Below are positions 9,703-18,777 of a stretch of 64,000 nt of DNA, in pieces. How positions within the stretch are numbered: position 1 is the stretch's first letter; each line of letters begins with the position of its first letter. The stretch covers positions 47,401 through 111,400 of the forward strand of contig CAKOUO010000003.1 in the NCBI GenBank assembly GCA_934120645.1, in the 5' to 3' direction. The translations under genes were made by a program, and so were the position numbers. The stretch is from an uncultured Clostridia bacterium. GTDB lineage: Bacteria; Bacillota; Clostridia; TANB77; CAG-508. Below the pieces are notes generated by a model. It worked only from the letters and a program-made list of their open reading frames with translations. It was not told the DNA's origin and did not search any database.

Positions 9703-9738
9703 AAAGCATTTAGTTAGCTTAACTAAATGCTTTATTTT
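9703..9738 (+). terminator. Intrinsic terminator of the orphan gene
   Basis: AAAGCATTTAGTTA pairs with TAACTAAATGCTTT across a short loop and is followed by TTTATTTTATT. Confidence 0.9.
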
Positions 9739-9749
9739 ATTATTAAAGT

Positions 9750-9778
9750 TTGACTTTTTATGTAAATTGTTATATAAT
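9750..9778 (+). promoter_or_regulatory. SigA-type promoter, TTGACT-17-TATAAT
   Basis: The -35 box is at 9750-9755 and the -10 box at 9773-9778 with a 17-base spacer. It is followed by a leader of about 65 bases before the small cysteine-rich gene. No known riboswitch was recognised in that leader. Confidence 0.88.
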
Positions 9779-9852
9779 ATAAGTATGTAAACAATAAAAA
9801 CAGGCAAAAAGACCTTATCTATAAAATTATAGAAAGGCGAAAGGAAATCATT

Positions 9853-10038
9853 ATGGCAATTATTACAAAATCTTTAGTTTCAGTTGATGTGAAATGTCAC
9901 CAGTGCAAAGGAACATGTTTTGACAAAGATCAGTCAAAACGCCAGGCAAATGCCCGCAAATTTTTTGCAGGAAAACCAATTCCAAATGCATGTGTTGACA
10001 GCGAAATCGATGGGTGCAAATGCCCATTTCAGCCATAA
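9853..10038 (+). CDS. Small cysteine-rich protein (61 aa), function unknown
   Basis: This 61-residue protein has six cysteines in two clusters: CHQCKGTC near the N-terminus and CVDSEIDGCKC near the C-terminus. The central segment is basic (KDQSKRQANARKFFAGK). The spacing could bind a metal or form disulfides, but no known family is recognised. No signal peptide is present, which argues against a secreted peptide unless it is exported leaderless. It has its own SigA promoter, a purine-rich ribosome site (AAAGGAAA) and a terminator. It uses CGC twice for arginine, and is less AT-rich than the housekeeping genes around it. It may share an origin with the orphan gene just upstream, whose start context is nearly identical. 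Confidence 0.7.
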   Translation: MAIITKSLVSVDVKCHQCKGTCFDKDQSKRQANARKFFAGKPIPNACVDSEIDGCKCPFQP

Positions 10039-10041
10039 CTT

Positions 10042-10073
10042 AAGATGGGATCCATGTAGATCCCATCTTTTTC
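10042..10073 (+). terminator. Intrinsic terminator of the cysteine-rich gene
   Basis: AAGATGGGATC pairs with GATCCCATCTT around the loop CATGTA and is followed by TTTTTC. It also lies near the 3' end of convergent topB. Confidence 0.92.
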
Positions 10074-10088
10074 TTTTTAATAATTTTT

Positions 10089-12041
10089 TTACATCTTCAC
10101 AACTAATTTATTAAATTTAGAATTTATATAATTCTCAAGTTTAGTCATAAAAACCTGTGGTTCTATCTCTTTTTTAGCCACCATATCCAATCCCTTTTCC
10201 CAACTAGCTGTAAGTTTAGGATTTAACATATCTGGCATAGAAAAATTAACAATATCATAAATAATTTCACCTTTATTTGTAGGAGTAATAATTTGAGTTT
10301 TCTTATTTATTTCGATATATTTAATTCTTTCTAACTTTTCAATAATTCCACCACGGGTAGCGCTTGTACCAATTCCAGCCCCTTTTATTTGTTCACGAAG
10401 TTCCTCATCTTCAATAAGTTTTCCCGCGTTTTCCATTGCAAGAATTATTGAACCAGAATTATATCTTGTTGGTGGTGAAGTTTCAGCTTCTTTTATTTCA
10501 TAATTCTTTACTAATATTTCTTGTTCTTTTTTTAATTTTTTCAAAATTTCTAAGTTTGTATCTTCTGTTTTATCCACATTTTGTGCATCTTCTGTGGATT
10601 CTTTATCAGTACTTTTACCTGTTGATTTTGCTATTTCTAAATATCCTTTATTTACACAAACCTTTCCGCTTGCATAAAATGTTTCACCATCTACATTAAC
10701 AGTTACCTGAACTTTACTGTATTCTGCTGGTGGATAAAAAATTGCTAAAAACCTTTTTACTATAAGTTTATAAATTTGTTTTTGCAATTCTGGCAATTTA
10801 TCATAATTTTCATATCCCTGACCTGTTGGAATTATTGCATAGTGGTCTGTAATTTTGCTGTCATTTACATATTTTGTTTTACTTAAATTATTTGTTGGAT
10901 ATTTTTCTTCTACCATCTTTTTTATATAGCCTTGAACTTCTTCATCTTTAAAACCTTTTGCTATACCATTTAAATTTTTAGAAATTTCTTTTGCAACAGC
11001 AGTTGATAGCACTCTTGCATCAGTTCTTGGATATGTAACTAGTTTCTTTTCATATAAATTTTGAATAACATCTAGTGTTTCTTCTGGTTTAATTTTAAAT
11101 CTTTTAGTACATTCATTTTGTATCTCAGCTAAATTAAATAGTAGTGGTGCATTTTCTTTTTGCTTTGATTTTTTTAGTTCTGTTATTATTGCTTTTTTAC
11201 CTTGTAATGAAACAATAAATTCTTTTGCTTTTTGTTCACTTTTAAATCCTGTTTCATTATATAGTAGTGGAGATTCAAATAATTTTGATTTTTCATTTAC
11301 TTTCCATTCTGCTTTAAATGCTGAATTTTCGTCACCAAATTCTCCAACTATTTTATAATATTTTGTCTTAACAAAATTTCTAATTTCTCTTTCTCTTGAA
11401 ACTATCATTCCTAAAACACATGTCATTACACGTCCAACAGATATTGATGCTTTTTCTTCATTTATTTTATTTGCCAATGTTCTGCCTTGTGTAATTGATA
11501 ACAATCTAGAAAAATTAATCCCTATTAAGTAATCCTCCTTTGCTCTTAAATATGCACTATCTGATAAACTGTCATATTCAGAGGAGTCTTTTGCTTCTCT
11601 TATTCCTCTTAATATTTCCTCTTCTGTTTGTGAATCTATCCAAACTCTTTTTACCCTTGCGTTTGGATTTGGATGTGCCATCATTAATACAAGTCTTTGA
11701 ATATATTCTCCTTCTCTTCCAGAGTCTCCTGCGTTATATATTTCTTCTACATCTTCTCTTTGCATTAAGTTTTGAACTATATTAAATTGGTTTTGGACAT
11801 TTGCTATGACCTCATATTTCCATTCTTTTGGTATAAATGGTAATGTGTCTAATCTCCAAAATTTTAGCTTTTCATCATATTTTTCTGGATAGCTCATTGT
11901 TACTAAATGCCCTACACACCATGTTATTATCCAATCATTTGATTCTATATATCCATTTTTCCTTGGAGCTGTTATTTTTAATGCTTTTGCAAATTCCATT
12001 GCAACTGATGGCTTTTCTGTTATTAATAATTTTTTGCCCAT
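10089..12041 (-). CDS. topB: DNA topoisomerase III (type IA)
   Basis: This 650-residue type IA topoisomerase relaxes negative supercoils and decatenates DNA by cutting one strand through a 5'-phosphotyrosine. The Toprim domain opens at LLITEKPSVAMEFAKAL and carries AGDSGREGE at residues 104-112. The catalytic tyrosine is in LVTYPRTDARVLS near residue 335. Later motifs HYAIIPTGQG and ATRGGIIEKLERIKYI are typical of TopB. The C-terminus lacks the extra zinc fingers seen in TopA. ATG 12041 is preceded by GGATG at a somewhat long distance, and the gene starts 5 bases after the end of the HD gene, so they are probably co-transcribed. Confidence 0.95.
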   Translation of the reverse strand: MGKKLLITEKPSVAMEFAKALKITAPRKNGYIESNDWIITWCVGHLVTMSYPEKYDEKLKFWRLDTLPFIPKEWKYEVIANVQNQFNIVQNLMQREDVEEIYNAGDSGREGEYIQRLVLMMAHPNPNARVKRVWIDSQTEEEILRGIREAKDSSEYDSLSDSAYLRAKEDYLIGINFSRLLSITQGRTLANKINEEKASISVGRVMTCVLGMIVSREREIRNFVKTKYYKIVGEFGDENSAFKAEWKVNEKSKLFESPLLYNETGFKSEQKAKEFIVSLQGKKAIITELKKSKQKENAPLLFNLAEIQNECTKRFKIKPEETLDVIQNLYEKKLVTYPRTDARVLSTAVAKEISKNLNGIAKGFKDEEVQGYIKKMVEEKYPTNNLSKTKYVNDSKITDHYAIIPTGQGYENYDKLPELQKQIYKLIVKRFLAIFYPPAEYSKVQVTVNVDGETFYASGKVCVNKGYLEIAKSTGKSTDKESTEDAQNVDKTEDTNLEILKKLKKEQEILVKNYEIKEAETSPPTRYNSGSIILAMENAGKLIEDEELREQIKGAGIGTSATRGGIIEKLERIKYIEINKKTQIITPTNKGEIIYDIVNFSMPDMLNPKLTASWEKGLDMVAKKEIEPQVFMTKLENYINSKFNKLVVKM

Positions 12042-12046
12042 TTAGT

Positions 12047-12820
12047 TTAATCATCCTTTTTTTCTTCTAAATATTTTTTTGTAATTTCATATATTTTATT
12101 AAATCTATCTTCTGTTACTTTATCATTAAATTTAAATCTTTTGTATAGTTTTTCTAAATAATTATTTTCTTTTATTATCTTCAAGGATTCTTTAAAATTA
12201 AAATCATATACATATGTAAAATGGCTTACAAGTATGTCAGCACTAGTTTCTCTATTTTTATAATTTATTGATTTATCTTCAATAAATTCTCTATAAATTT
12301 CATCTGTTATTATATCATTTGATAAATCTGCTTTTTCCCATATTGCTTTTTTATCTCCTACTGTTATTACATAAAATATATCTGTTTTATCTGCGTCTCT
12401 TATTATTTTTGCATGTAAATTTTGTTTTGGTGTTAAACCTTCTTGAATTTTAGCTTTATTATGGTTTAAAATTGCTAATTTTATAATTTCATCATATTTA
12501 TCTGTTTCTATAAAATTTCTGATTAGTCCGTCTTCAAATAAAACTTTTACTCCATATTCTCCATGATTTATACTGTCTTTGTCAACAAAAGTATGATATA
12601 ACCTTACTTGTTCAAATCTTCCTATATCATGTAATAGTCCTATTAATTCAGCAAGTTCAATATCTTCTTCATTTAAATGTTGTTGCGTTGCTATTCTTTT
12701 TGCTATTTCTGATACTCTTTCTATGTGTGAAATTTTCATTTTTATTTTTTCATCTTCTGGATTATATTTTTCTACATATTTTTTAAAAGCTTGTTTTGCT
12801 TTTTTTATATCTATTGTCAT
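12047..12820 (-). CDS. HD-domain phosphohydrolase-like protein (copy 2)
   Basis: A 257-residue HD-superfamily protein. The metal-binding set is visible: HIERV (first His), LLHDIGRFEQ (HD), NHGEYGV and ILNHNK, then IRDADKTD (last Asp). This class of short HD proteins acts as phosphohydrolases on nucleotides or related phosphates; the substrate is not known. It is a clear paralogue of the upstream gene (12821-13600). Both share LIGLLHDIGRF, KVLFEDG and DKYDEIIK or DQYDEIIK. The two genes abut on the same strand and probably form an operon with topB. Confidence 0.85.
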   Translation of the reverse strand: MTIDIKKAKQAFKKYVEKYNPEDEKIKMKISHIERVSEIAKRIATQQHLNEEDIELAELIGLLHDIGRFEQVRLYHTFVDKDSINHGEYGVKVLFEDGLIRNFIETDKYDEIIKLAILNHNKAKIQEGLTPKQNLHAKIIRDADKTDIFYVITVGDKKAIWEKADLSNDIITDEIYREFIEDKSINYKNRETSADILVSHFTYVYDFNFKESLKIIKENNYLEKLYKRFKFNDKVTEDRFNKIYEITKKYLEEKKDD

Positions 12821-13600
12821 TTAATTTTCCTCCATAGCTTTACATCCTATATATTCATTTGCTAATTTTTTTATTTTTTCAACTCTTTGGCTTGTTTTTT
12901 CATCTTCAAAATTGTATCTGTTTAATATTTTGCTTATATAGTTTTTTTCCTTCAAGATTTCAAAACTTGTTTTATAATTTATATCAAATATAAATGCTAA
13001 AACACAAACAATATCATCTATAAATTTAAGGCTTACATTTTTTTCTTTTTTTACTAATGTTTTTTTCATAAATTGATTATATATTTTTTCTGTTAATATT
13101 GATTGATTTATTAGTTCTTCTTGTCCTTTATAAAAGATATATTCAGATTCATATATGATATCTATTTTATCTGCATCTCTTATTATCTTTGCGAATAATA
13201 ATTCTTCTTGTGTTAGTCCATCTTCTATTGCAAATTTATTATGATTTTTTATTGCTTTTTTTATTATTTCATCATATTGGTCTGTTTCTATAAATTTTCT
13301 TATCATTCCATCTTCAAATAGTATTTTTACGCCATAGTTTCCATGGTCAAATCCTTCTATATTGTCTCCTAATCCTATTTCTGTATATTGTTTAAACCTT
13401 CCTATATCATGTAGTAATCCTATTAGTGTTGCAATTTGTATTTGCTCTTTATCTAGTTTTAATTTTGTTGCTATCTGCTCTGATATTTTCATTACTCTTA
13501 ATGAATGTTGTTGTTTTCTTTTTATATTTTCGTCTTTTAAATTGTAAGTTTCTGTATAATTTATGAATTTTTCTTTTGCATTTTCTAAATTTATTTCCAT
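12821..13600 (-). CDS. HD-domain phosphohydrolase-like protein (copy 1)
   Basis: A 259-residue paralogue of the following gene, with the same ordered metal ligands (QQHSLRV, LLHDIGRFKQ, DHGNYGV, IKNHNK, IRDADKID). ATG 13600 is chosen because AAAGGTG lies about six bases upstream; a GTG at 13609 overlaps that ribosome site and is less likely. The tandem arrangement suggests a local duplication followed by divergence, since the two copies share only scattered blocks outside the active site. It is divergent from leuS, which is read the other way from a promoter about 80 bases upstream. Confidence 0.85.
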   Translation of the reverse strand: MEINLENAKEKFINYTETYNLKDENIKRKQQHSLRVMKISEQIATKLKLDKEQIQIATLIGLLHDIGRFKQYTEIGLGDNIEGFDHGNYGVKILFEDGMIRKFIETDQYDEIIKKAIKNHNKFAIEDGLTQEELLFAKIIRDADKIDIIYESEYIFYKGQEELINQSILTEKIYNQFMKKTLVKKEKNVSLKFIDDIVCVLAFIFDINYKTSFEILKEKNYISKILNRYNFEDEKTSQRVEKIKKLANEYIGCKAMEEN

Positions 13601-13677
13601 TTGTATCACCTTTTTGGTATTCTATCACATTATATTTTATTTTAAAAGTGATATTTTGCAATTTTTTAACAATTACC

Positions 13678-13706
13678 TTGAAACTGTGGTATTTTTGTTA
13701 TATAAT
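13678..13706 (+). promoter_or_regulatory. SigA-type promoter for leuS, TTGAAA-17-TATAAT
   Basis: The -35 (13678-13683) and -10 (13701-13706) boxes are 17 bases apart. Only about 30 bases separate the expected start point from the leuS ATG, so there is no room for a T-box leader. Confidence 0.85.
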
Positions 13707-13741
13707 ACCATTTATAAATGATATAAAAAAGGAGAATTGTT

Positions 13742-16150
13742 ATGGCTTACAATTTTAAAGAAATAGAAAAAAAATGGCAAGAAAAATGGGATAAAGAAGG
13801 AACATTTTATGCCAAAGATGATTACACAATGAAAAAATGGTATGGACTTATAGAATTTCCATATCCATCAGGACAAGGATTACATGTTGGGCATCCTCGT
13901 AGTTACACAGCTCTAGATATTATAGCAAGAAAAAGAAGATTACAAGGTTACAATGTTTTATTTCCAATAGGTTTTGATGCATTTGGTTTACCAGCTGAGA
14001 ACTATGCAATTAAGACAAATGTTCATCCAAAAATAACAACAGCTCAAAATATAGCTCACTTTACAGAGCAATTAAAATCATTAGGATTTTCTTTTGACTG
14101 GTCTAGAAAAATAGATACAACAGATCCTGAATATTATAAATGGACACAATGGATTTTCATTCAATTATATAAACATGGATTGGCATACAAAACAACAATG
14201 CCTATTAATTTCTGTACTGGTTGTAAAGTTGGTTTAGCAAATGAAGAAGTAGTTAATGGTGTTTGTGAAAGATGTGGAAGTCCTGTTGTTCAAAAGGAAA
14301 AATCTGAATGGATGCTTAAAATTACTGATTATGCTCAAAAATTAATTGATGATTTAGATGATGTTGATTTCTTAGAGAAAATTAAGGTTCAACAAAAAAA
14401 TTGGATTGGTAGATCAGAAGGGGCTGAAGTTAATTTTAAAATAGCAAATATGGATAAAAATTTAACTGTTTACACAACAAGACCTGATACTTTATTTGGT
14501 GCAACATATATGGTTATCTCACCAGAACATCCTATTTTAAAAGAATTAGAAGATAAAATTGATAATTTAGATGAAGTTCAAGAATATCAAAAGCAAGCAA
14601 GTTTGAAATCTGCTTTTGAGCGTTCAGAATTAAATAAAGAAAAAACTGGTGTTGAAATTAAAGGAATCACAGCTATAAATCCATTAACAAATAAGGAAAT
14701 TCCAATTTGGATTTCTGATTATGTTTTAATTACATATGGTACTGGTGCAATAATGGCTGTTCCAGCACATGATACTCGTGATTATGAATTTGCTAAAAAA
14801 TTTAATTTACCAATTGTTCAAGTTGTTGACGGTGAAAATGTTGATTTATCAAAAGAAGCATTTACAGATGTTGCAACAGGAAAACTTATTAATTCTGACT
14901 TCTTAAACGGATTAGAAGTTGCCGAGGCTAAAAAGAAAGTTATTGAATATTTAGAAGAAAATCATATAGGTACTAAAAAGGTTAATTACAAATTGCGTGA
15001 CTGGGTATTTTCTCGTCAAAGATACTGGGGTGAACCTATTCCAATGGTTTATTGTGAAGATTGTGGTTGGGTTCCACTAGATGAAAAAGATTTACCTTTA
15101 AAATTACCAGAAGTTGAAGAATTTACACCTGGAGAAAATGGTGAATCACCTTTAGCAAAACAAACTGATTGGATTAATACAACTTGTCCTCATTGTGGTA
15201 AACCTGCAAAAAGAGAGACAGATACAATGCCTCAATGGGCTGGTTCTTCTTGGTACTTCTTAAGATATATGGACCCACATAATGATAAAGAACTTGCATC
15301 AAAAGAAGCTTTAAAATATTGGTCACCTGTTGATTGGTACAATGGTGGTATGGAACATACTACTTTACACTTATTATATTCAAGATTTTGGCATAAATTC
15401 TTATATGATATAGGTGTTGTTCCAAAAAAAGAACCTTATCAAAAACGTACTTCTCATGGTATGATTTTAGGAACAAATGGTGAAAAAATGTCTAAATCTA
15501 AAGGAAATGTTATCAACCCAGATGACATAGTAAATGAATTTGGTGCTGATACTTTCAGAGTTTATGAAATGTTTATGGGGCCATTTGACCAAGTTGCTGC
15601 ATGGTCTATGGAAAGTATCCGTGGATGTGGTAAATTCTTAGACAGAGTATGGAATATGCAAAATATGTTAGTTGATGGTGATTCATATTCACCAGAGGCT
15701 GAAAAAATGATGCACAAAGCAATTAAGAAAGTTTCACAAGATATTGAAGATATGAAATTTAATACTTCTGTATCTACATTTATGACAATGGTTAATGAGT
15801 TCTATAAAATTGGTAAAATTAATAAGGCTGAATTCAAAACATTCTTAACTTTATTAAATCCATTTGCACCACACATCACAGAGGAACTTAATAAAATCGC
15901 TGGCTTTGAAGCTGATATTTCTACATATACTTGGCCAGAATATGATGAAGCTAAAACTGTTGATGATGAAATTACTTTACCTATTCAGTTTAATGGTAAG
16001 TTAAAAGCTACTATTACTATTTCTGTTGATGAAGATGAATCTTCTGTTAAAGAAAAAGTTCATAGTGCTATTGATTCTAAATTGGATGGTAAGACTATTG
16101 TTAAAGAAATTTATGTTAAAAATAAAATTTATAATATTGTTGTAAAATAA
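13742..16150 (+). CDS. leuS: Leucyl-tRNA synthetase
   Basis: This 802-residue class I synthetase charges tRNA-Leu. The HIGH-type motif is HVGH in PSGQGLHVGHPRSYTA. A zinc-binding region (CTGCKVGLANEEV...CERCG) follows, then the CP1 editing domain with TTRPDTLFGATY and GTGAIMAVPAHDTRD. A second zinc-like pair lies at CEDCGW and CPHCGK. KMSKS is intact in GEKMSKSKGN. The C-terminal anticodon-binding and Leu-specific tail end in IYVKNKIYNIVVK. AAAAGGAGAATTGTT precedes the ATG. Regulation by a T-box, common for this gene in Bacillota, is not possible in the short leader. Confidence 0.98.
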   Translation: MAYNFKEIEKKWQEKWDKEGTFYAKDDYTMKKWYGLIEFPYPSGQGLHVGHPRSYTALDIIARKRRLQGYNVLFPIGFDAFGLPAENYAIKTNVHPKITTAQNIAHFTEQLKSLGFSFDWSRKIDTTDPEYYKWTQWIFIQLYKHGLAYKTTMPINFCTGCKVGLANEEVVNGVCERCGSPVVQKEKSEWMLKITDYAQKLIDDLDDVDFLEKIKVQQKNWIGRSEGAEVNFKIANMDKNLTVYTTRPDTLFGATYMVISPEHPILKELEDKIDNLDEVQEYQKQASLKSAFERSELNKEKTGVEIKGITAINPLTNKEIPIWISDYVLITYGTGAIMAVPAHDTRDYEFAKKFNLPIVQVVDGENVDLSKEAFTDVATGKLINSDFLNGLEVAEAKKKVIEYLEENHIGTKKVNYKLRDWVFSRQRYWGEPIPMVYCEDCGWVPLDEKDLPLKLPEVEEFTPGENGESPLAKQTDWINTTCPHCGKPAKRETDTMPQWAGSSWYFLRYMDPHNDKELASKEALKYWSPVDWYNGGMEHTTLHLLYSRFWHKFLYDIGVVPKKEPYQKRTSHGMILGTNGEKMSKSKGNVINPDDIVNEFGADTFRVYEMFMGPFDQVAAWSMESIRGCGKFLDRVWNMQNMLVDGDSYSPEAEKMMHKAIKKVSQDIEDMKFNTSVSTFMTMVNEFYKIGKINKAEFKTFLTLLNPFAPHITEELNKIAGFEADISTYTWPEYDEAKTVDDEITLPIQFNGKLKATITISVDEDESSVKEKVHSAIDSKLDGKTIVKEIYVKNKIYNIVVK

Positions 16151-16170
16151 AAATTTTGATAAAATAATTA

Positions 16171-16213
16171 AAATACCCTATTGAATTTTAAAGTTCAATA
16201 AGGTATTTTTTAT
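16171..16213 (+). terminator. Intrinsic terminator of leuS
   Basis: AAATACCCTATTGAA pairs with TTCAATAAGGTATTT with one bulge, followed by a T run. The following 100 bases contain the upstream region of the next gene, with TATAAT near 16275. Confidence 0.88.
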
Positions 16214-16312
16214 GTAATCTTAATGTAATCTAATTTTAATATTTTTGTAATATATATTTACTTTTTTTATTGTATAATATATTTAGTATTATTTTATACA
16301 AGGGAGAAATTT

Positions 16313-17422
16313 ATGAGTGTAGAATCTGATTTAAAAAAGGAAGGAATTGAAATTATAAAAAAACTAGATACATTAAAAGTAAACTCAATTGCTAGAAATA
16401 TTTCGCATAAAATATGTGAAAATTTTCCTGACTATGGATTAGATCAAAACGATTTATTTATTAGATTATCTAGATTAAATATGTATATTGCAAATATGCC
16501 TGAAGGTATGGCTGAAGCAAATTACTTTTATAAAAATTCTTCTATTTATTTTAATGAGCATATAAATTATGATAACATTGAAGAATTTGCAATTCATGAA
16601 TGCATTCATTATTTACAAGAAGTTAAAGATAAAAAGAATTATTTAATAAGAATGGGACTTTGTGATTATACAGAATTTAAAATCTATGGATTAGGATTAA
16701 ATGAGGCTGCTGTTCAGCTTATTGCATCAAAATTAATTGGTGCTCCAAAAGATTTTGTTAAGTATTTTAATATTTCTTTTGAAACAAATAGTCCTTCTTG
16801 TTATCCATTAGAATGTTGTCTTGTAAATCAATTAGCATATATTACAGGTGAAGATATTTTATTTGAGAGTACTTTAAATAGTAATGATAAGTTTAAGGAA
16901 AAAATGGTAGAATTAACATCCTATAAAGCCTTTATGAATATCCAAAATGCTTTAGATGATATTTTGAATGCTGAAGAAGAAATAATAAAAATTAATAATA
17001 AAATTGTTAAAATTGATGATAGAAATAAAAAAGTTGATAATTTGATTAATAAAATAAATATATTAAAAAGAAATATTTCTACTACTTTTATTAAAACTCA
17101 AAATCTTATTATTTCTAGTTATTTTGATAAACAATTTGATAAGATTTCTACTTTAGATGATATAGAGAGTTATAGAAAAAGATTATATAATTTTAAAGAT
17201 TATCTTGGTTCTACTGAAGGTTATACTTATTTTAATACCTATTATGTAGATAAAATGATGGCTTTAGAAAAAAGATATAATTTAATAGAAAATGGTGTTT
17301 TAGAAACTTCTCTATCTGTAATTTCTGAAAAGAGTTCTAAAATTTTAGCTATTTTTAGATTTATTAGAAATTTATTCTTGAGAAATACTTCTAAAGAATA
17401 TAATAATAGTCAAGAAAAATAA
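16313..17422 (+). CDS. Uncharacterised protein with an HExxH zinc-peptidase-like motif
   Basis: This 369-residue protein is not recognised as a named family. Residues about 85-105 contain EFAIHECIHYLQE, an HExxH motif preceded by a short beta-strand-like segment (SSIYFNEHI). About 35 residues later GLGLNEAAVQLIA offers a glutamate placed where a gluzincin third ligand would be. That layout suggests a zinc-dependent peptidase or a derived non-catalytic fold. The second half, from about residue 210, is helical and Lys/Asn rich, including a likely coiled coil (IIKINNKIVKIDDRNKK). There is no signal peptide or membrane segment, so it would be cytoplasmic. It has AAGGGAGAAA before ATG 16313 and its own terminator. 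The assignment to peptidases is an inference. Confidence 0.6.
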   Translation: MSVESDLKKEGIEIIKKLDTLKVNSIARNISHKICENFPDYGLDQNDLFIRLSRLNMYIANMPEGMAEANYFYKNSSIYFNEHINYDNIEEFAIHECIHYLQEVKDKKNYLIRMGLCDYTEFKIYGLGLNEAAVQLIASKLIGAPKDFVKYFNISFETNSPSCYPLECCLVNQLAYITGEDILFESTLNSNDKFKEKMVELTSYKAFMNIQNALDDILNAEEEIIKINNKIVKIDDRNKKVDNLINKINILKRNISTTFIKTQNLIISSYFDKQFDKISTLDDIESYRKRLYNFKDYLGSTEGYTYFNTYYVDKMMALEKRYNLIENGVLETSLSVISEKSSKILAIFRFIRNLFLRNTSKEYNNSQEK

Positions 17423-17450
17423 ACGTAAAATAATTTACGTTTATTTTTTT
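17417..17450. terminator. Bidirectional terminator between convergent genes
   Basis: AAATAAACGTAAA pairs with TTTACGTTTATTT around ATAA, with T runs on both strands. It overlaps the stop codons of both flanking genes. Confidence 0.88.
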
Positions 17451-18710
17451 AGGTATTCTTTTATATTTTCAGCAGCATCTCTTCCAGAACGTGCTGCCCA
17501 TGCTACAGTTCCTTTACATCCTGCTAAATCTCCTCCAGCAAATATTTTACTGTTTGAACTTTGATAATTATCATTTATATAAATATTTCCCCATTTATTT
17601 ATAACTAAACCTAGATTTAAAACCTCATCAGACACAGTACTTCCAAGTGCCATAACAACATAATCTGTTTTTATTTCATAATTACTTCCTTCTATATTTT
17701 GAGGAACTAGTCTTGTTTCTCCTTCTTTTGGAACTAATTCTGTTTTTATAAGTTCCAATTTTTCTACTTTACTTTTCCCTTTTATTTCAACAATATTATT
17801 TTGGAATAAAAATCTTATTCCTTCTTCTTTTGCTTCTTTTACTTCTTTTTTTTCTGCTGGCATTTGTTCTTCTGCTCTTCTATATATGATATTTACTTCT
17901 TTTGCACCGTAATTTTTTTATTGTTCTTGAACAATCCATTGCAACATTTCCGCCACCTATTACAGAAACAATTTTTCCATTATAATCTGGATGTATATTA
18001 TATTCTAGTAATTCGTTTCCACCATATACTCCTTCTAAATATTCTCCTTTTACACCCATTTTAGCTGATTTATTTGCTCCGATACTTAAGAATATTGCAT
18101 CATATTGTTGTTCAAGTTCTGATAGTTTTAAGTTTTTTCCTAATTCTTTGTTGTATTCAACTTTGATTCCTAAGTCTAATATTCTGTTTACTGTTTCTTT
18201 TACTCTGTCTTTTGGTAGTCTAAATTCTGGTATTCCATGAACTAGTAGTCCTCCCAAATAATTGTACTTCTCATATATTGTAACATTTACACCATCCTTA
18301 GCTAAAAATGCTGCACATGTTAATCCTGCTGGTCCACCGCCAATTATGGCTACTTTTTTGTTTACTAGTTTCTCATCTTTATTGATTTTTATTATGTCTT
18401 TTAATTTATATCCTTCTTTAACTGCTTTTTCAAATATATAGTTTTCTATATCTCCTATACTAACTGGTTCTCCCTTTATTCCTCTAACACAACTTCCTTG
18501 GCATTGTTTCATATGTGGGCAAATTTTTCCGCACACTCCTGGTAATACTGTTGTTTCTGATACTATTTCATATGCTTCTTTATACTTTTCTTCTTTTATT
18601 GCTTTTATAAAATCTGGTATATTATTTTCCAATGGACAACCTTTTTTAGAACATGGTTTTATTTTGCAATTTAAACAATAATTTACTTTTTCTTCTATTT
18701 TCTCTTCCAT
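17441..18710 (-). CDS. GltD-like NAD(P)H/FAD oxidoreductase interrupted by a +1 frame break
   Basis: Joined across one extra base, this encodes about 422 residues of the glutamate-synthase small-subunit family: a cysteine-rich Fe-S domain (CLNCKIKPCSKKGCP; CGKICPHMKQCQGSC), an FAD-binding site (VAIIGGGPAGLTCAAFLAKDG), then an NAD(P) site (VSVIGGGNVAMDCSRT) and the C-terminal GGDLAGCKGTVAWAARSGRDAA. The first frame ends soon after codon 268, CGG at 17907-17909. Dropping that C turns TTA-CGG-TGC into TTA-GGT-GCA and restores LGAKEVNIIYRRAEEQMPAEKKE. Removing one A from the nearby A7 run would also restore frame. The start is ATG 18710 behind GAGGAAATT. No large GltB subunit is adjacent, so a stand-alone oxidoreductase role is likely. 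Confidence 0.85.
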
Positions 18711-18752
18711 AATTTCCTCGCGTTTTTTATTTATTTTATTATAAAAAATATT

Positions 18753-18775
18753 GGTAGTCAATGGAACTGACTACC
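18753..18775 (-). terminator. Hairpin terminator after the uracil-DNA glycosylase gene
   Basis: GGTAGTCA pairs with TGACTACC around a 7-base loop; on the minus strand AATATTTTTT follows. Confidence 0.8.
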
Positions 18776-18777
18776 TT

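Noticed and set aside
13707..13741. T-box leader on leuS
   Set aside because: Only about 35 bases lie between the -10 box and the ATG, with no specifier stem or antiterminator.
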